Assembly: GCF_027944115.1 (NCBI RefSeq)
Contig: NZ_JAPJZI010000001.1
Span: 124,001 to 188,000 of the forward strand
Source: Hoeflea prorocentri
Lineage (GTDB): Bacteria; Pseudomonadota; Alphaproteobacteria; Rhizobiales; Rhizobiaceae
Length of the DNA stretch: 64,000 bases
Direction: 5' to 3'
Shown piece by piece: positions 8,003 to 17,686 of the stretch; within the stretch, counting starts at the first letter, position 1; each line of letters starts with the position of its first letter. A program made the translations under genes and the position numbers. The notes below the pieces were generated by a model. It saw nothing but the letters and a program-made list of their open reading frames with translations. It had not been told where the DNA came from and ran no database searches.

Positions 8003-9862
8003 CTAGTTTGCCTTTGCAGGAATATTCAATTGCTGGCCGACCTCCAGCCGGTGTGGATTCTGGTCTGGGTTGGCCTTGGCGATATCGCCCCATTTGAACG
8101 GGTCGCCGAGATACTTTTCGGCCAGCGTCCATAGATTGTCGCCTTCCTTGACGATATGCCGGCCGGCATCGTCGACGGCTGTCTTCATGGCCGTGGCGTC
8201 TTCCTTGGCCATCTGTGAAGCAGATGCGGTTTTTTCGCTGCCCTTCGCCATGGTGTCCTTGGGCGTGACCTCTGTAATCCGCGTGCCGACATAGGGCTTG
8301 TAGGGAGAGTTGCTGGCCAGATAGGCCTGAACAACGTCTTCAAGACCGGGGCCGTAGTCATAGGCGTCGGTGGCTTTTTCGGCGAAGACTTTGTAGCCAT
8401 CGCCGCCGGCGCGCATGAAGTTGTTGGAAACCACGCCATAGGTGGCGTTCAGATCAATGGCTTCATAACTGCCGTTTTTCTCAACCATGACATTCGATGT
8501 ACGGCTGCCGGGAGGAAGTGACAGGTCGAAACTGTATTTCAGTCCGGAGACCTGCGGAAAACGGCCCGCGCCTTCCTCGACCTGACTGACGCCGTTCTCA
8601 AGCGCTGCAACGACGTCCGAGCCGATCAGCTTGAAGGTTGAAAGTGTGTTCTGGAAAGGCAGTACCGTGAAGACTTCACCGACGGTTATGTCACCTTCAT
8701 CGATCGAGGCGCGCAGCCCGCCGCCGTTTTGGATCGCAATGCTGATGCCTTGGGCGGAAACGCGGTCGAGCATGGCATCGGTCACCAGGTTGCCCATCTC
8801 GCATTCGCGGGCGCGGCAGCTTTCCCGGTTGCCGTCGATGGCAGCGGAGGCCATGGCGATCACTTCATCCATCTTCTCCTGAATCGGTGCCGCCATTTCC
8901 TCGATGCGTTTGACCATTTCCGGGTCGGGCGTCACGCTCGCATCAAGCAGGACCGGTTCACCGCTGGCGCTCTTGAGTGTGCCGTCGTCGGCGAACACAA
9001 GCGTCACATCGCCCAGATATTTCGAGTGCGCATAGGCATGCACCAGCGCGACCTGTTTACCTGACGGGCCCGTGAGCATGGTGGGGTAGGGGCCGTGCGC
9101 ATTGTCCGCCGTGTTGGACATGAGCGTATTGGAGTGGCCGCCGACAATCAGGTCGAGGCCGTCGACCTCAGCGGCAATTTTCTTGTCTTCCTCAACGCCG
9201 ACATGGGTAAGGGCGATGATCACCGTTGCACCTTCCGCCTTGACCGTCTCGACGGCATCGTTGAGGTAAAGAACAGGGTCCATAAAAAGGACCGCTTCAC
9301 TGGGCGAGGACAGTTCGACTGTGTCGGCAGTAACCGCACCGATCACTGCGACTTTTTCGTTGCCGAAGTCCTTCATCACATATTCGACCATCTTGCCGGC
9401 GAGCGGGCTGTTGGCGCCGATCAGCGCATTGCCGTAAATGGTCGGGAAATTGGTGTTGTCGAGGAAGCTCGCCAGTGCTTCGTCGCCATCGTCGAATTCA
9501 TGATTTCCGAGCACATTGGCGTCAAGGCCGATCAGGTCGAGAAACTCCGCTTCGGCTTTACCTTTGTACACCGTGTAGAACACCGACCCCTGAAAATTGT
9601 CGCCCGCCGACAGCACCAGGACGTTGTCGGATGCCTTGCGGCGCTGGTCGATGGCGGTCTTCAGCCGTGCAATCCCGCCGAAACATTTGCCCTCCGACCT
9701 GTCCTTTTCGGAACAGGTCGAATCATATTTGTTGATTGGCTCGATACGGCTGTGAAAATCGTTGAAGTGCAGGATGTTCAGTTCGAAATCGGCGAGCGCG
9801 ATACCCGTTGATCCTGCAAGAAACGCGACCGCAATGCAAAGGCGTTTCAATAGTTTTGGCAT
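8003..9862 (-). CDS. Periplasmic bifunctional metallophosphatase/5'-nucleotidase with C-terminal LysM
   Basis: A 619-residue UshA-type enzyme. After a signal peptide (cleavage near ALA at about 24) the metallophosphatase domain shows LHFNDFHSR, SAGDNFQGS, GNHEFDDGDEAL and GGHSNT, the metal-binding motifs of the family; the 5'-nucleotidase C domain follows at about 330-520. The last 50 residues (HIVKEGDNLWTLAEKYLG to the end) form a LysM domain, which binds peptidoglycan. It probably hydrolyses nucleotides or sugar nucleotides in the periplasm while held at the wall. The ATG at 9862 has AGGGAG upstream and directly precedes the signal peptide; a longer start at 9895 lacks this. A Thr/Ala/Lys-rich linker joins the two parts. 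Confidence 0.9.
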   Translation of the reverse strand: MPKLLKRLCIAVAFLAGSTGIALADFELNILHFNDFHSRIEPINKYDSTCSEKDRSEGKCFGGIARLKTAIDQRRKASDNVLVLSAGDNFQGSVFYTVYKGKAEAEFLDLIGLDANVLGNHEFDDGDEALASFLDNTNFPTIYGNALIGANSPLAGKMVEYVMKDFGNEKVAVIGAVTADTVELSSPSEAVLFMDPVLYLNDAVETVKAEGATVIIALTHVGVEEDKKIAAEVDGLDLIVGGHSNTLMSNTADNAHGPYPTMLTGPSGKQVALVHAYAHSKYLGDVTLVFADDGTLKSASGEPVLLDASVTPDPEMVKRIEEMAAPIQEKMDEVIAMASAAIDGNRESCRARECEMGNLVTDAMLDRVSAQGISIAIQNGGGLRASIDEGDITVGEVFTVLPFQNTLSTFKLIGSDVVAALENGVSQVEEGAGRFPQVSGLKYSFDLSLPPGSRTSNVMVEKNGSYEAIDLNATYGVVSNNFMRAGGDGYKVFAEKATDAYDYGPGLEDVVQAYLASNSPYKPYVGTRITEVTPKDTMAKGSEKTASASQMAKEDATAMKTAVDDAGRHIVKEGDNLWTLAEKYLGDPFKWGDIAKANPDQNPHRLEVGQQLNIPAKAN

Positions 9863-10074
9863 GTGCTGCTCCCTGGTCGATGTAGATGGTTCCACCAGCC
9901 ATTGCGGATGTCACGGGCCGGCGGGCTATGGCTCTGCGGCCGGATCATGCATGCAATATCATGCGCCGGCCCTGAACGAAGGCTACGTCATGTTTTCATC
10001 ATTCGTAACGTGTCGCAAGCTGTGCCGTCGGCATATCCGACGGCCTCACCGGTTCGAGCAGACAATGAAACGCC

Positions 10075-11325
10075 CTAGGCGTCGTAGTTGCGCTCGTCCG
10101 AGATCACCTTGCCGTCGTTTGGAAGCCCGTTATCTGCCAGAATCACATCACCTTTGAGCTTGGTGACATCGGCGAGGGTCTGTGTCAGTGCCGAAGGATT
10201 GGGTTCGGCCCCCGGCACAGGCTCGATATGAAGTGTCATGGCATCCTGGTCCCCCTCGCGGCGGACGACCAGCCGTGCACGGGCAACGTCGGCGTGACGG
10301 TCGACGATTGCTGCGACCTGTTTCGGGTCGACAAACATGCCCTTGATCTTGGTGCGCTGGTCGGCGCGTCCCATCCAGCCCTGGATGCGGGTGCCGGTCC
10401 GGCCGCAGGGTGATGCGCCTTCAAGCACAGCCGTCATGTCGCCGGTGCCGAAACGGATCAGCGGGTAGGCCGGGTTGAGCGAGGTGACGACAATTTCGCC
10501 GACCTCTCCGTCTGCTACCGGATCGCCGGTCCCCGGGCGGACGATTTCGACGATCAGATTCTCGTTGACGATCATGCCCGGATGAGGATTGCCCTCATCA
10601 TCGGCGCTTTCATAGGCGATCACGCCGATATCGGCCGTAGCGTAGGATTGCATGACGACGATGCCGCGGTTGCGGTATTCCTCGCGCAAGGACGGGAACA
10701 GTGCGCCGCCCGATACCATCGCCCGCTTGATCGATGAGATATCACAACCGGTTTCTTCGGCCTTGTCGAGCAGAACCTTCAGATAATCCGGCGTTCCCGT
10801 ATAGGCGGTCGGCTTCAGGGCCGCCGCCGCCTCAACCTGGGCTTCCGTATTGCCGATCCCTGCGGGAAAAACGAGGCAACCGAGCGCCCTTGCCCCTTCA
10901 TCGAGCACAAAGGCGCCCGGCGTCATGTGGTAGGAAAAGGTGTTATGGACAATGTCGCCGGAACGCAGTCCTGCTGCAAACAGGCTGCGTGCCGATTGCC
11001 AGGGGTCGGCTCCGAAGCCTTGCGGCTCCCAAACCGGTCCCGGTGACATGAAAACATGATTTCCGACAAGCGCATCGGGATCGGCGAGGCCTCCAAAGGG
11101 CGGTTTCGCGGCCTGCATCTGCATGAGTTCCGGTTTGCGCAGCACCGGTAACCGGGCAAGCGCTTCGCGGCTGGTGACCGCCATCGGGTCATGACCAGCC
11201 AACCATTCGCGAAGGCCCTCAGCCTTACTCATTGCGCCGGCAAGGAAGCTCGGAAGGCCTGCAAACAGGGATTCTTCGCGTTGACTGGGGCTCTGTGTCT
11301 CGAGATTATCAAAATATGACGTCAC
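10075..11325 (-). CDS. AMP-forming ligase related to phenylacetate-CoA ligase (PaaK-like)
   Basis: A 416-residue adenylate-forming enzyme. AMVSGGALFPSLREEY and SYATADIGVIAYES resemble the nucleotide- and substrate-binding part of PaaK-like enzymes, PLIRFGTGDMTAV is the conserved Asp region, and GRADQRTKIKGMFV is the hinge before the C-terminal lid. It would activate a carboxylic acid as acyl-AMP and probably pass it to CoA. The substrate is unknown, and no phenylacetate (paa) genes are near. It appears monocistronic, with Omp10 upstream on the same strand about 100 bases away. It is shorter and more divergent than the acyl-CoA synthetase at 26646. Confidence 0.75.
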   Translation of the reverse strand: MTSYFDNLETQSPSQREESLFAGLPSFLAGAMSKAEGLREWLAGHDPMAVTSREALARLPVLRKPELMQMQAAKPPFGGLADPDALVGNHVFMSPGPVWEPQGFGADPWQSARSLFAAGLRSGDIVHNTFSYHMTPGAFVLDEGARALGCLVFPAGIGNTEAQVEAAAALKPTAYTGTPDYLKVLLDKAEETGCDISSIKRAMVSGGALFPSLREEYRNRGIVVMQSYATADIGVIAYESADDEGNPHPGMIVNENLIVEIVRPGTGDPVADGEVGEIVVTSLNPAYPLIRFGTGDMTAVLEGASPCGRTGTRIQGWMGRADQRTKIKGMFVDPKQVAAIVDRHADVARARLVVRREGDQDAMTLHIEPVPGAEPNPSALTQTLADVTKLKGDVILADNGLPNDGKVISDERNYDA

Positions 11326-11427
11326 GATGCGCGGGTTCCTTACCTTACGTTAGTTAGAATTCTGTCTTCAGCACAAGGTAGGCCGGTTCAGCAGGATTGC
11401 CCCGGCCTTCTTTCGCCGCGTCCTTTG

Positions 11428-11790
11428 TCAGACCAGTCTGCGCGTCAGAGAAAACTGGTCGCCGCTGCTTGATGTGCAGTTCAGTCGCGTGGGCGACACC
11501 AGCGAGCAGTTTACCCGTGCGTTGGTGCCGCGAACCAGGGACCGGATGTCGACCTGCACCAGCCGCCTGTTGACATAGGTATATTTTCCCGTTGCCAGCA
11601 GGGTGTTGGTATCCGTCGTGCGGGTTTCAAAGCGGCCGGCAGTAAAGCGTGACTGAATTCCATTCGGATCGAGCCACTCTCCCTCAATTGAGTTCGGGTC
11701 ATATCCCGGACCCGGGCCGTAACCCGCCTGACATCCCGCCAGTCCAAGCGCTGTTGCCGCCAGGATTGCGAGCTTGATCCAATGCCGCAT
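11428..11790 (-). CDS. omp10: Outer membrane lipoprotein Omp10
   Basis: A 120-residue lipoprotein with a lipobox LAGC at about residues 17-20, so the mature protein begins at Cys20. The remainder closely follows what I recall of Brucella Omp10: IEGEWLDPNGI, FETRTTDTN, LVRGTNARVNC and the C-terminal NCTSSSGDQFSLTRR. Brucella Omp10 is a minor, surface-exposed outer membrane lipoprotein found across Hyphomicrobiales; its molecular function is not settled. The two remaining cysteines (VNCSL, LNCTS) may form a disulfide in the periplasm. It appears to be a single-gene unit. Confidence 0.9.
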   Translation of the reverse strand: MRHWIKLAILAATALGLAGCQAGYGPGPGYDPNSIEGEWLDPNGIQSRFTAGRFETRTTDTNTLLATGKYTYVNRRLVQVDIRSLVRGTNARVNCSLVSPTRLNCTSSSGDQFSLTRRLV

Positions 11791-11952
11791 TTCGAACCTC
11801 CGCGTTGCTGATATGGACCGGTACCGGGTATGCCGGTTCGGACAAGCCCCCTCAGTGTCCGATCCAAGTCTTACGCAACTGATAACACTGGCCGCGCCGA
11901 TCCTGCAACACGACCAGTCAACGAGGGCGGGTTTTGACGCCGATCGGCGTTG

Positions 11953-13398
11953 CTAATGCACGAGTACGTTGCGAAACTGCCACGCATCGGTTTCATCGAG
12001 GTCCTCGGGAAAGAGGCCGGGCCGTCCGGTCAGGGGTGTCCAGTCCGTATAGTGGCCTTCCACCGGTCCAAGGTAGGGCAATTGAACTTCCAGGCAGCGG
12101 CGGAAATCCATCTCGTCGGTTTCGACGATGCCGGCTTGCGGGTTTTCCAGGGCCCAGACCATGCCCGCCAGCACTGCGGAGGTCACCTGCAGGCCGGTCG
12201 CGTTCTGATAGGGCGCAATCTCCCGCGTTTCCTCGACTGACAGCCGCGAACCGAACCAATAGGCGTTCTTTGCGTGTCCGTAGAGCAGCACGCCGAGTTC
12301 ATCGACGCCGTCGGCAAGCTCGTGTTCGTCGAGAACATGCAGGACCGGCTGCTGAGTGCCGCCATTGCCGAACATCTCATGCAGGGACAGAACCGCGTCA
12401 TTGGCCGGGTGATAGGCGTAGTGGCAGGTCGGTCGGAAAGTCACGTCGCCGTTTGCGTCCTTCAGAGTGAAAAAATCGGCGATGGAGATCGACTCGTTGT
12501 GGGTGACGAGGAACCCGTATTGCGGGCCGGGTGTCGGACACCAGGTGCGCACGCGTGTATTGGCTCCCGGCTGATCGAGATAGATCGCCGCCTGGCATCC
12601 GGCCTCGTGGGAATGGGCGTTGTCGGGTTTCCATGTCTCGTGCGTGCCCCAGCCGAGTTCCGATGGCTGCAGGCCTTCCGATATGAAGCCCTCGGCGGAC
12701 CATGTGTTCCAGAACACGTTCAATGGCTTTGGCAGTATGGCCCTTTGCGTGTCGCGCTCGGCGATATGAATGCCCTTGACGCCGGCCCGCTGCATCAACT
12801 CGGCCCAACCGGCCCGGTCGTTCTGGTCGGGAACGGTGAACTCAAGGCCGAGATCGGAAGCCAGATTGACGAGTGCCTGTTTGACGAACCACGAGACCAT
12901 TCCCGGATTGGCGCCGCAGCACGAGACCGCCGTTGAGCCGCCGGGATTTGCAAGCTTTTCCTGCCGCACGGTTTCGCGCAATGCGTAATTGGTGCGTGCC
13001 GCATTGTCCGCGGATTCGTCGAAATAAAACCCCAGCCAGGGTTCGACCACAGTGTCGATATAGGGCACGCCCAGTTCGCGGCAGAATTTCATCAGCTCCA
13101 GCGAGGAGGTGTCGACTGAAAGGTTGACGCAAAAACCCTGTCCTTCGCCGTCGGTTAGAAGAGGGCCGAGAACATCACGATAGTTGTCCGGTGTCAGGGC
13201 TTTTCGCACATAGCGAACACCGTGCTGCTTCAGCAGTTCTTCATCATCATTGCGCGGATCGATGACGACCATGCGGGACCTGTCATAGTCGAAATGCCGT
13301 TCGATCAGCGGCAATGTGCCGCGGCCGATCGAGCCGAAGCCGATCATGACAATGGGTCCGTCGATTTTGCCGTAAACGGGATAGTCGGCATTCGCCAT
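11953..13398 (-). CDS. hss: Homospermidine synthase
   Basis: Makes sym-homospermidine from putrescine (or from putrescine plus spermidine) with NAD+, giving the characteristic polyamine of many alphaproteobacteria. The 481-residue length fits the bacterial enzyme. IVMIGFGSIGRGTLPLIERHF at about residues 17-37 is the dinucleotide-binding fold of the saccharopine-dehydrogenase-like family, followed by VVIDPRNDD. YIDTVVEPWLGFYFD and SCCGANPGMVSWFVK are further recognisable segments. It has no operon partner here and is transcribed toward Omp10. Confidence 0.92.
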   Translation of the reverse strand: MANADYPVYGKIDGPIVMIGFGSIGRGTLPLIERHFDYDRSRMVVIDPRNDDEELLKQHGVRYVRKALTPDNYRDVLGPLLTDGEGQGFCVNLSVDTSSLELMKFCRELGVPYIDTVVEPWLGFYFDESADNAARTNYALRETVRQEKLANPGGSTAVSCCGANPGMVSWFVKQALVNLASDLGLEFTVPDQNDRAGWAELMQRAGVKGIHIAERDTQRAILPKPLNVFWNTWSAEGFISEGLQPSELGWGTHETWKPDNAHSHEAGCQAAIYLDQPGANTRVRTWCPTPGPQYGFLVTHNESISIADFFTLKDANGDVTFRPTCHYAYHPANDAVLSLHEMFGNGGTQQPVLHVLDEHELADGVDELGVLLYGHAKNAYWFGSRLSVEETREIAPYQNATGLQVTSAVLAGMVWALENPQAGIVETDEMDFRRCLEVQLPYLGPVEGHYTDWTPLTGRPGLFPEDLDETDAWQFRNVLVH

Positions 13399-13492
13399 GG
13401 CTGGTCCTTTCAGCGGAATTGCGGGCCGTGCCCTTTTGCCGATCCTCTAGAGCAATTCTTTCGGGGATGGAAGCCGCGTGTCGGGTCCGGCT

Positions 13493-14125
13493 TCAATCGT
13501 TCAGAACCGCGGGCATCAGACCGCGCAGCGAGTTACCGATGTAAAGGGCACGTGCGCCACGCAAGTCGTCGAGCGTGAGAATGGCTTGCCTTGCCCTGCC
13601 TGTGTCGAGCAGATCTTGCCTTAGCACTCCGGCAAGCAGGCCACACTCGATCGATGGCGTCAGCAAGGGACCGGTATCGTCCGTTTGAATGAAGAGGCTG
13701 GTAATGGTGCCTTCGCAGACCTCGCCCCGTTCATTCAGCAAAAGAACCTCGTCGGCCTGGGTTGCCGGAAACTCCTCTCGGGCCGTTGTGTAATGATCCC
13801 TGAATGTCGTCTTGTGGCGCAGCAGCGTATTGGTTGAGTCGAGGCGTGTTGATGCGATGCCGAGGCGCCAGATTGTGCGGTCAGGGTCCGCGGGAAATTC
13901 AGACGTGATAACAATGCTTTTGCCGGACGGCGTCAGTTCGATGCGTATCCGGCGGTCCTCGCCCTCGGGATCGACAGCATCAAGCAAGTGGCCCAACCAC
14001 TGTGCGTCATAGGGTATCGATAGCGCTTGCGCCGATCGTTTCAGGCGGTTGAGATGCCTGTCCAGCCTGTCAATTGTTCGGTTGGCTCTCAGGCGCATCG
14101 TTTCGATCAGGCCGGGTGCATTCAC
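13493..14125 (-). CDS. pabC: Aminotransferase class IV, likely 4-amino-4-deoxychorismate lyase
   Basis: A 210-residue PLP fold-type IV protein. ETMRLRANRTIDRLDRHLNRL is the N-terminal signature of these lyases and EVCEGTITSLFIQ the phosphate-binding region. It would release pyruvate from aminodeoxychorismate to give p-aminobenzoate for folate. The start is taken as the GTG at 14125, whose GTGA overlaps the pabB stop; an upstream ATG at 14182 would extend deep into pabB. The overlap and the paired pathway support PabC over a branched-chain or D-amino-acid aminotransferase. It is shorter than E. coli PabC. Confidence 0.82.
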   Translation of the reverse strand: MNAPGLIETMRLRANRTIDRLDRHLNRLKRSAQALSIPYDAQWLGHLLDAVDPEGEDRRIRIELTPSGKSIVITSEFPADPDRTIWRLGIASTRLDSTNTLLRHKTTFRDHYTTAREEFPATQADEVLLLNERGEVCEGTITSLFIQTDDTGPLLTPSIECGLLAGVLRQDLLDTGRARQAILTLDDLRGARALYIGNSLRGLMPAVLND

Positions 14126-15294
14126 GATGCGATCTCCTGGCCCATTGCGCCGTCCAGTGCATAACGCGCCTTGATGCGGCATTCCTCATATTCCGCGTGG
14201 GCATCGGAATCGAAAATGATCCCGCCGCCGACGTTCAGAACTGCCTTGCCGCCTGGAAACAGGCTGATGGTGCGAATGGCGACATTGAACTCCATCATAC
14301 CGGACGGTGCGATCCAACCGATCGATCCGCAATAGATATTGCGGTCGGTGTCCTCGAGCGCATGGATAATTTCCATGGCACGTATCTTCGGAGCGCCGGT
14401 GATGGAGCCGCACGGGAAAATCGCCCGCATAATGTCGGTAATGGTTGCGCCCGGCTCCAGCTTTCCACGCACCCGGCTGATCATCTGATGGACTGTCGAG
14501 AAGGTCTCGACATGATAAAGCTCGGGAACGTGGACGCTACCGGCCGAGCAGATACGTGACAGGTCGTTGCGCAAAAGGTCGACGATCATAAGGTTTTCGC
14601 TGCGGCATTTCGGATCCTGTTCGAGCTGCCGCTTGAGTGCTGCGTCCTGCGAGGCGGTAGCGCCGCGTGGCGCGGTGCCTTTCATCGGTTTGCTGTCGAT
14701 CCAGCCGTCCCGGTCGACACGGAAAAAGAGTTCAGGCGAACGCGAGACGATTTCCGGCCCCTCGAGGCGGACAAGCGCGCTGTGTGCAACCGCCTGTCGT
14801 GCCCGCAGGCTGTTGAAAAGCGTAGTGCCGCCGCCATTGCAGTCCGCTTCAATTTCATAGGTCAGGTTGGCTTGAAAGCAGTCACCGGCATGAAGGTGGG
14901 AGCGCAGCGTGTCAAAACGGGATTCATAGGTTTCGAAGTCCCAACGGTGTTTGGCACTCGATACCGCGATGTTGTTACCAGGTACCGCGAGTATTTCGGC
15001 TGCGCGTGCCGGTGGTTGCGGTGTGTCAAACAGTCCGAAACACAAGAGCGGGCAGGAGCGCTTGTGATCTTCACGCGGCGCCAGTCGGGACACAAGGGCC
15101 GGCTCCAGCGCGATGCCTGCCTCGTAGGCAATGTATCCGGCGCTCCACAAACCGTCCTTCGCTGCCTGCTCCAAATTGTCGAGTGCGGGAACAACCTCGT
15201 CCTGTTCCCAGGCCGTGACCATGGACCGCGCGCCTGAAAAACACAGGTTCTCGCCGGTGAAATCGTTCCGGAAGAGGATGAGGTTTTCGTCCAT
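14122..15294 (-). CDS. pabB: Aminodeoxychorismate synthase component I
   Basis: A 390-residue chorismate-using enzyme of the TrpE/PabB family. DCFQANLTYEIEAD, SRSPELFF, KPMKGTAPRG, RSENLMIVDLLRNDLSRIC, PCGSITGAPKIRAMEII and GIIFDSDAHAEYEEC are the conserved blocks of the catalytic core, including the magnesium-binding acidic residues. The N-terminal anthranilate-synthase-I domain is short. It produces 4-amino-4-deoxychorismate using ammonia from a PabA glutaminase, which is not encoded nearby, so a shared TrpG/PabA elsewhere is likely. It is coupled to pabC by the GTGA overlap. Confidence 0.9.
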   Translation of the reverse strand: MDENLILFRNDFTGENLCFSGARSMVTAWEQDEVVPALDNLEQAAKDGLWSAGYIAYEAGIALEPALVSRLAPREDHKRSCPLLCFGLFDTPQPPARAAEILAVPGNNIAVSSAKHRWDFETYESRFDTLRSHLHAGDCFQANLTYEIEADCNGGGTTLFNSLRARQAVAHSALVRLEGPEIVSRSPELFFRVDRDGWIDSKPMKGTAPRGATASQDAALKRQLEQDPKCRSENLMIVDLLRNDLSRICSAGSVHVPELYHVETFSTVHQMISRVRGKLEPGATITDIMRAIFPCGSITGAPKIRAMEIIHALEDTDRNIYCGSIGWIAPSGMMEFNVAIRTISLFPGGKAVLNVGGGIIFDSDAHAEYEECRIKARYALDGAMGQEIAS

Positions 15295-15430
15295 GATAGG
15301 GTTGCCGCGCTCTTCCCATATTGGGCGCGGCCCATCTAGCGAGCGCCCTCACGCATAACTGGCCGACCTCTACAGCGCCATCCCGGCGAACGCAACAACT
15401 CGCCAGTGCCATCTCCTGCCGACAGCCAGC

Positions 15431-17299
15431 CTAGCTGTCGAGTGCGTCCAGTTCGTCGATCAGTCCTTCGATCATGGCAAGGCCCTGGCTCCAGAACGAC
15501 GGGTCGCTGGCGTCGAGGCCAAACGGTGCGAGAAGTTCCGAATGGTGTTTTGTGCCGCCGGCCTTCAGCATGTCGAAATAGCGTTCCTGAAAGCCGTCCT
15601 CGGCGTTTTGATAGACCGCATAGAGCGAGTTCACCAGGCAATCGCCGAAAGCGTAGGCGTAGACATAGAAAGGCGAATGGATGAAATGCGGGATATAGGC
15701 CCAGAAGGCGTCATAGCCTTCGGAAATCCGGATCGCCGGACCAAGGCTTTCACCCTGCACCGAAATCCACAGTTCACCGATCTGCTCCGAGGTCAGTTCA
15801 CCTTCGCGGCGCGCCGTGTGGACCTTTCTTTCGAACTGATAGAAGGCGATCTGGCGCACGACCGTGTTGATCATGTCTTCAACCTTCTGGGCCAGCATGG
15901 CCTTGCGTTCCTTCCGGTCTTCCGTGCTGTTCAGCAGAGTGCGGAAGGTCAGCATTTCCCCGAACACCGACGCCGTTTCGGCAAGAGTGAGCGGCGTTTG
16001 CGCCATCAGCGCGCCCTGTTCGCCGGCCAGCACCTGATGAACGCCATGGCCGAGTTCATGGGCAAGGGTCATCACATCGCGCGGCTTTCCCATATAGTTC
16101 AACAGAACGTAGGGATGCACCGACGGTACGGTCGGATGGGCAAAGGCCCCCGGCGCCTTGCCGGCCCGTACGGGCGCGTCGATCCAGTTGCGGTCGAAGA
16201 AGCGGCCGGCGATTTCCGCCATGCGAGGGTCGAAGTCACGATAGGCCGACAGGACCGTTTCTCGCGCCGTATCCCAGCCGATCAGCGCCTTGGGCGTTTC
16301 GGGAAGCGGTGCGTTACGGTCCCAGAAATCCATGACATCCATACCCAGCCATTTGGCCTTCATGGCGTAGTAGCGGTGCGACAGGCGCGGATAGGCCTCG
16401 GAGACCGCATCGGAAAGCGCATCGACCACCTGCCGTTCGACCCGGTTGGCCAGGTGGCGGCTGTCGGCAATATCGCTGAAGCCGCGCCAGCGATCGGAGA
16501 TTTCCTTGTCCTTGGCGAGCGTATTGGTGATCAGCGTGAAGGTGCGGATGTTTTCTGAAAACGTTTTTGAAAGGGCCATCGCCGCGTTGCGGCGTTCTTC
16601 GGGCTTTGCCGATTGCAGCCTGTTGAGTGCCGGCTCCAGCGTCAGTTCCTCGCCCTCGACATCGAATCGAAGCGAGGCCATGGTTTCGTCGAACAGGCGG
16701 TTCCATGCGCCATGACCGGTGACGGATTTTTCCAGGAAGAGCTGTTCGATCCTGTCTTCAAGCTGGTAGGGTTTGTCGAGGCGCAGGTCGACAAGCCATG
16801 GCCGGTAGTGTGCCGTTTGCGGATCGTCCTTAATGGCCGCGTCGATGACCGCATCGTCAATGCGGTTGATCTCCAGCGGAAAGAACAAAAGCCGGCTGCT
16901 TATGTCGGTGATGCTCGACTGCACGTCGCCGTAGAATTTGGCTCTTTCAGGATCGCTTGTGTCGGAAAAATAGGTCAGGCCCGCATAGGATACGATCCGG
17001 CCCATCAGTTCCTCGAGTGTTTCGTATTGACGCAGCGCCGCGCCAAGGCCTTTGTCGCCGCCAGCTTTGACGGCGGTCTCAATCCGGCCCTTCCAATGTT
17101 CTTCGAAGGCGGCGCTCTCGCTGGCGGCCCGTGCCAGATCGTCCTTTAGCTGTGGTGCATCCATCGCAGGATAAAGATCGTCCAGATCCCATTGCGGCAG
17201 CTGTCCGAGGGACCCATCCTGCCCGCCCGTTGCCTCGGTTTCGACAAGGGCGTGGTTGAGACCTGAAATGAAGTCATGAAAAGAGGGCGGTACCGGCAT
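15431..17299 (-). CDS. pepF: Oligoendopeptidase F, M3 family metallopeptidase
   Basis: A 622-residue zinc peptidase. TLAHELGHGVHQ near residue 410 gives the HExxH zinc site and LAETASVFGEM about 25 residues later supplies the third ligand glutamate. The whole length and the N-terminal helical domain (LPQWDLDDLYPAMDAP) fit the PepF/M3B group, which cleaves oligopeptides in the cytoplasm. The ATG at 17299 starts the family-typical N-terminus; the longer frame back to 17458 adds residues unlike any PepF. The gene is monocistronic and divergent from the DUF882 gene. Confidence 0.92.
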   Translation of the reverse strand: MPVPPSFHDFISGLNHALVETEATGGQDGSLGQLPQWDLDDLYPAMDAPQLKDDLARAASESAAFEEHWKGRIETAVKAGGDKGLGAALRQYETLEELMGRIVSYAGLTYFSDTSDPERAKFYGDVQSSITDISSRLLFFPLEINRIDDAVIDAAIKDDPQTAHYRPWLVDLRLDKPYQLEDRIEQLFLEKSVTGHGAWNRLFDETMASLRFDVEGEELTLEPALNRLQSAKPEERRNAAMALSKTFSENIRTFTLITNTLAKDKEISDRWRGFSDIADSRHLANRVERQVVDALSDAVSEAYPRLSHRYYAMKAKWLGMDVMDFWDRNAPLPETPKALIGWDTARETVLSAYRDFDPRMAEIAGRFFDRNWIDAPVRAGKAPGAFAHPTVPSVHPYVLLNYMGKPRDVMTLAHELGHGVHQVLAGEQGALMAQTPLTLAETASVFGEMLTFRTLLNSTEDRKERKAMLAQKVEDMINTVVRQIAFYQFERKVHTARREGELTSEQIGELWISVQGESLGPAIRISEGYDAFWAYIPHFIHSPFYVYAYAFGDCLVNSLYAVYQNAEDGFQERYFDMLKAGGTKHHSELLAPFGLDASDPSFWSQGLAMIEGLIDELDALDS

Positions 17300-17686
17300 T
17301 GTGGGGCCTCGCGGAAAAATGTCCCAATTCAAATAGGGCTGGTTGCGGCGTTCTCCAGACGGGTCGTCGGTCGTAGACGGGTATCGTATTTTCGGCAAAT
17401 ATTCACGATCTGTCCCAATCTGACACGATTCGAGATTAATAGAACTGGTTAAATTCACTCATTGTTAGAACTTTGTTCACTATAAATGTCATTTGACACG
17501 GACTGTGAGGGCTTTGCCTTGCTCTTACCGCAATTGTCGTACAGCAGTGCCCGGACGTTAATTCTGTTCCGATTTTGCCGGATAAACCAATACGATAGGT
17601 TGACCGGAGACCAGTTTAGCAGAATTATCTAGGGACAAGTTGGGGACGCAGGGATTTTTGGGAACTTGCCGAGTAAGTCTCAACGT

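Noticed and set aside
10024-10044. Hairpin GCCGTCGG/CCGACGGC as a terminator for the AMP-forming ligase gene
   Set aside because: The stem is perfect but no T run follows on either strand.
11938-11953. CGCCGATCGGCG palindrome after homospermidine synthase as a terminator
   Set aside because: The palindrome has no loop bases and no T tract on the minus strand.
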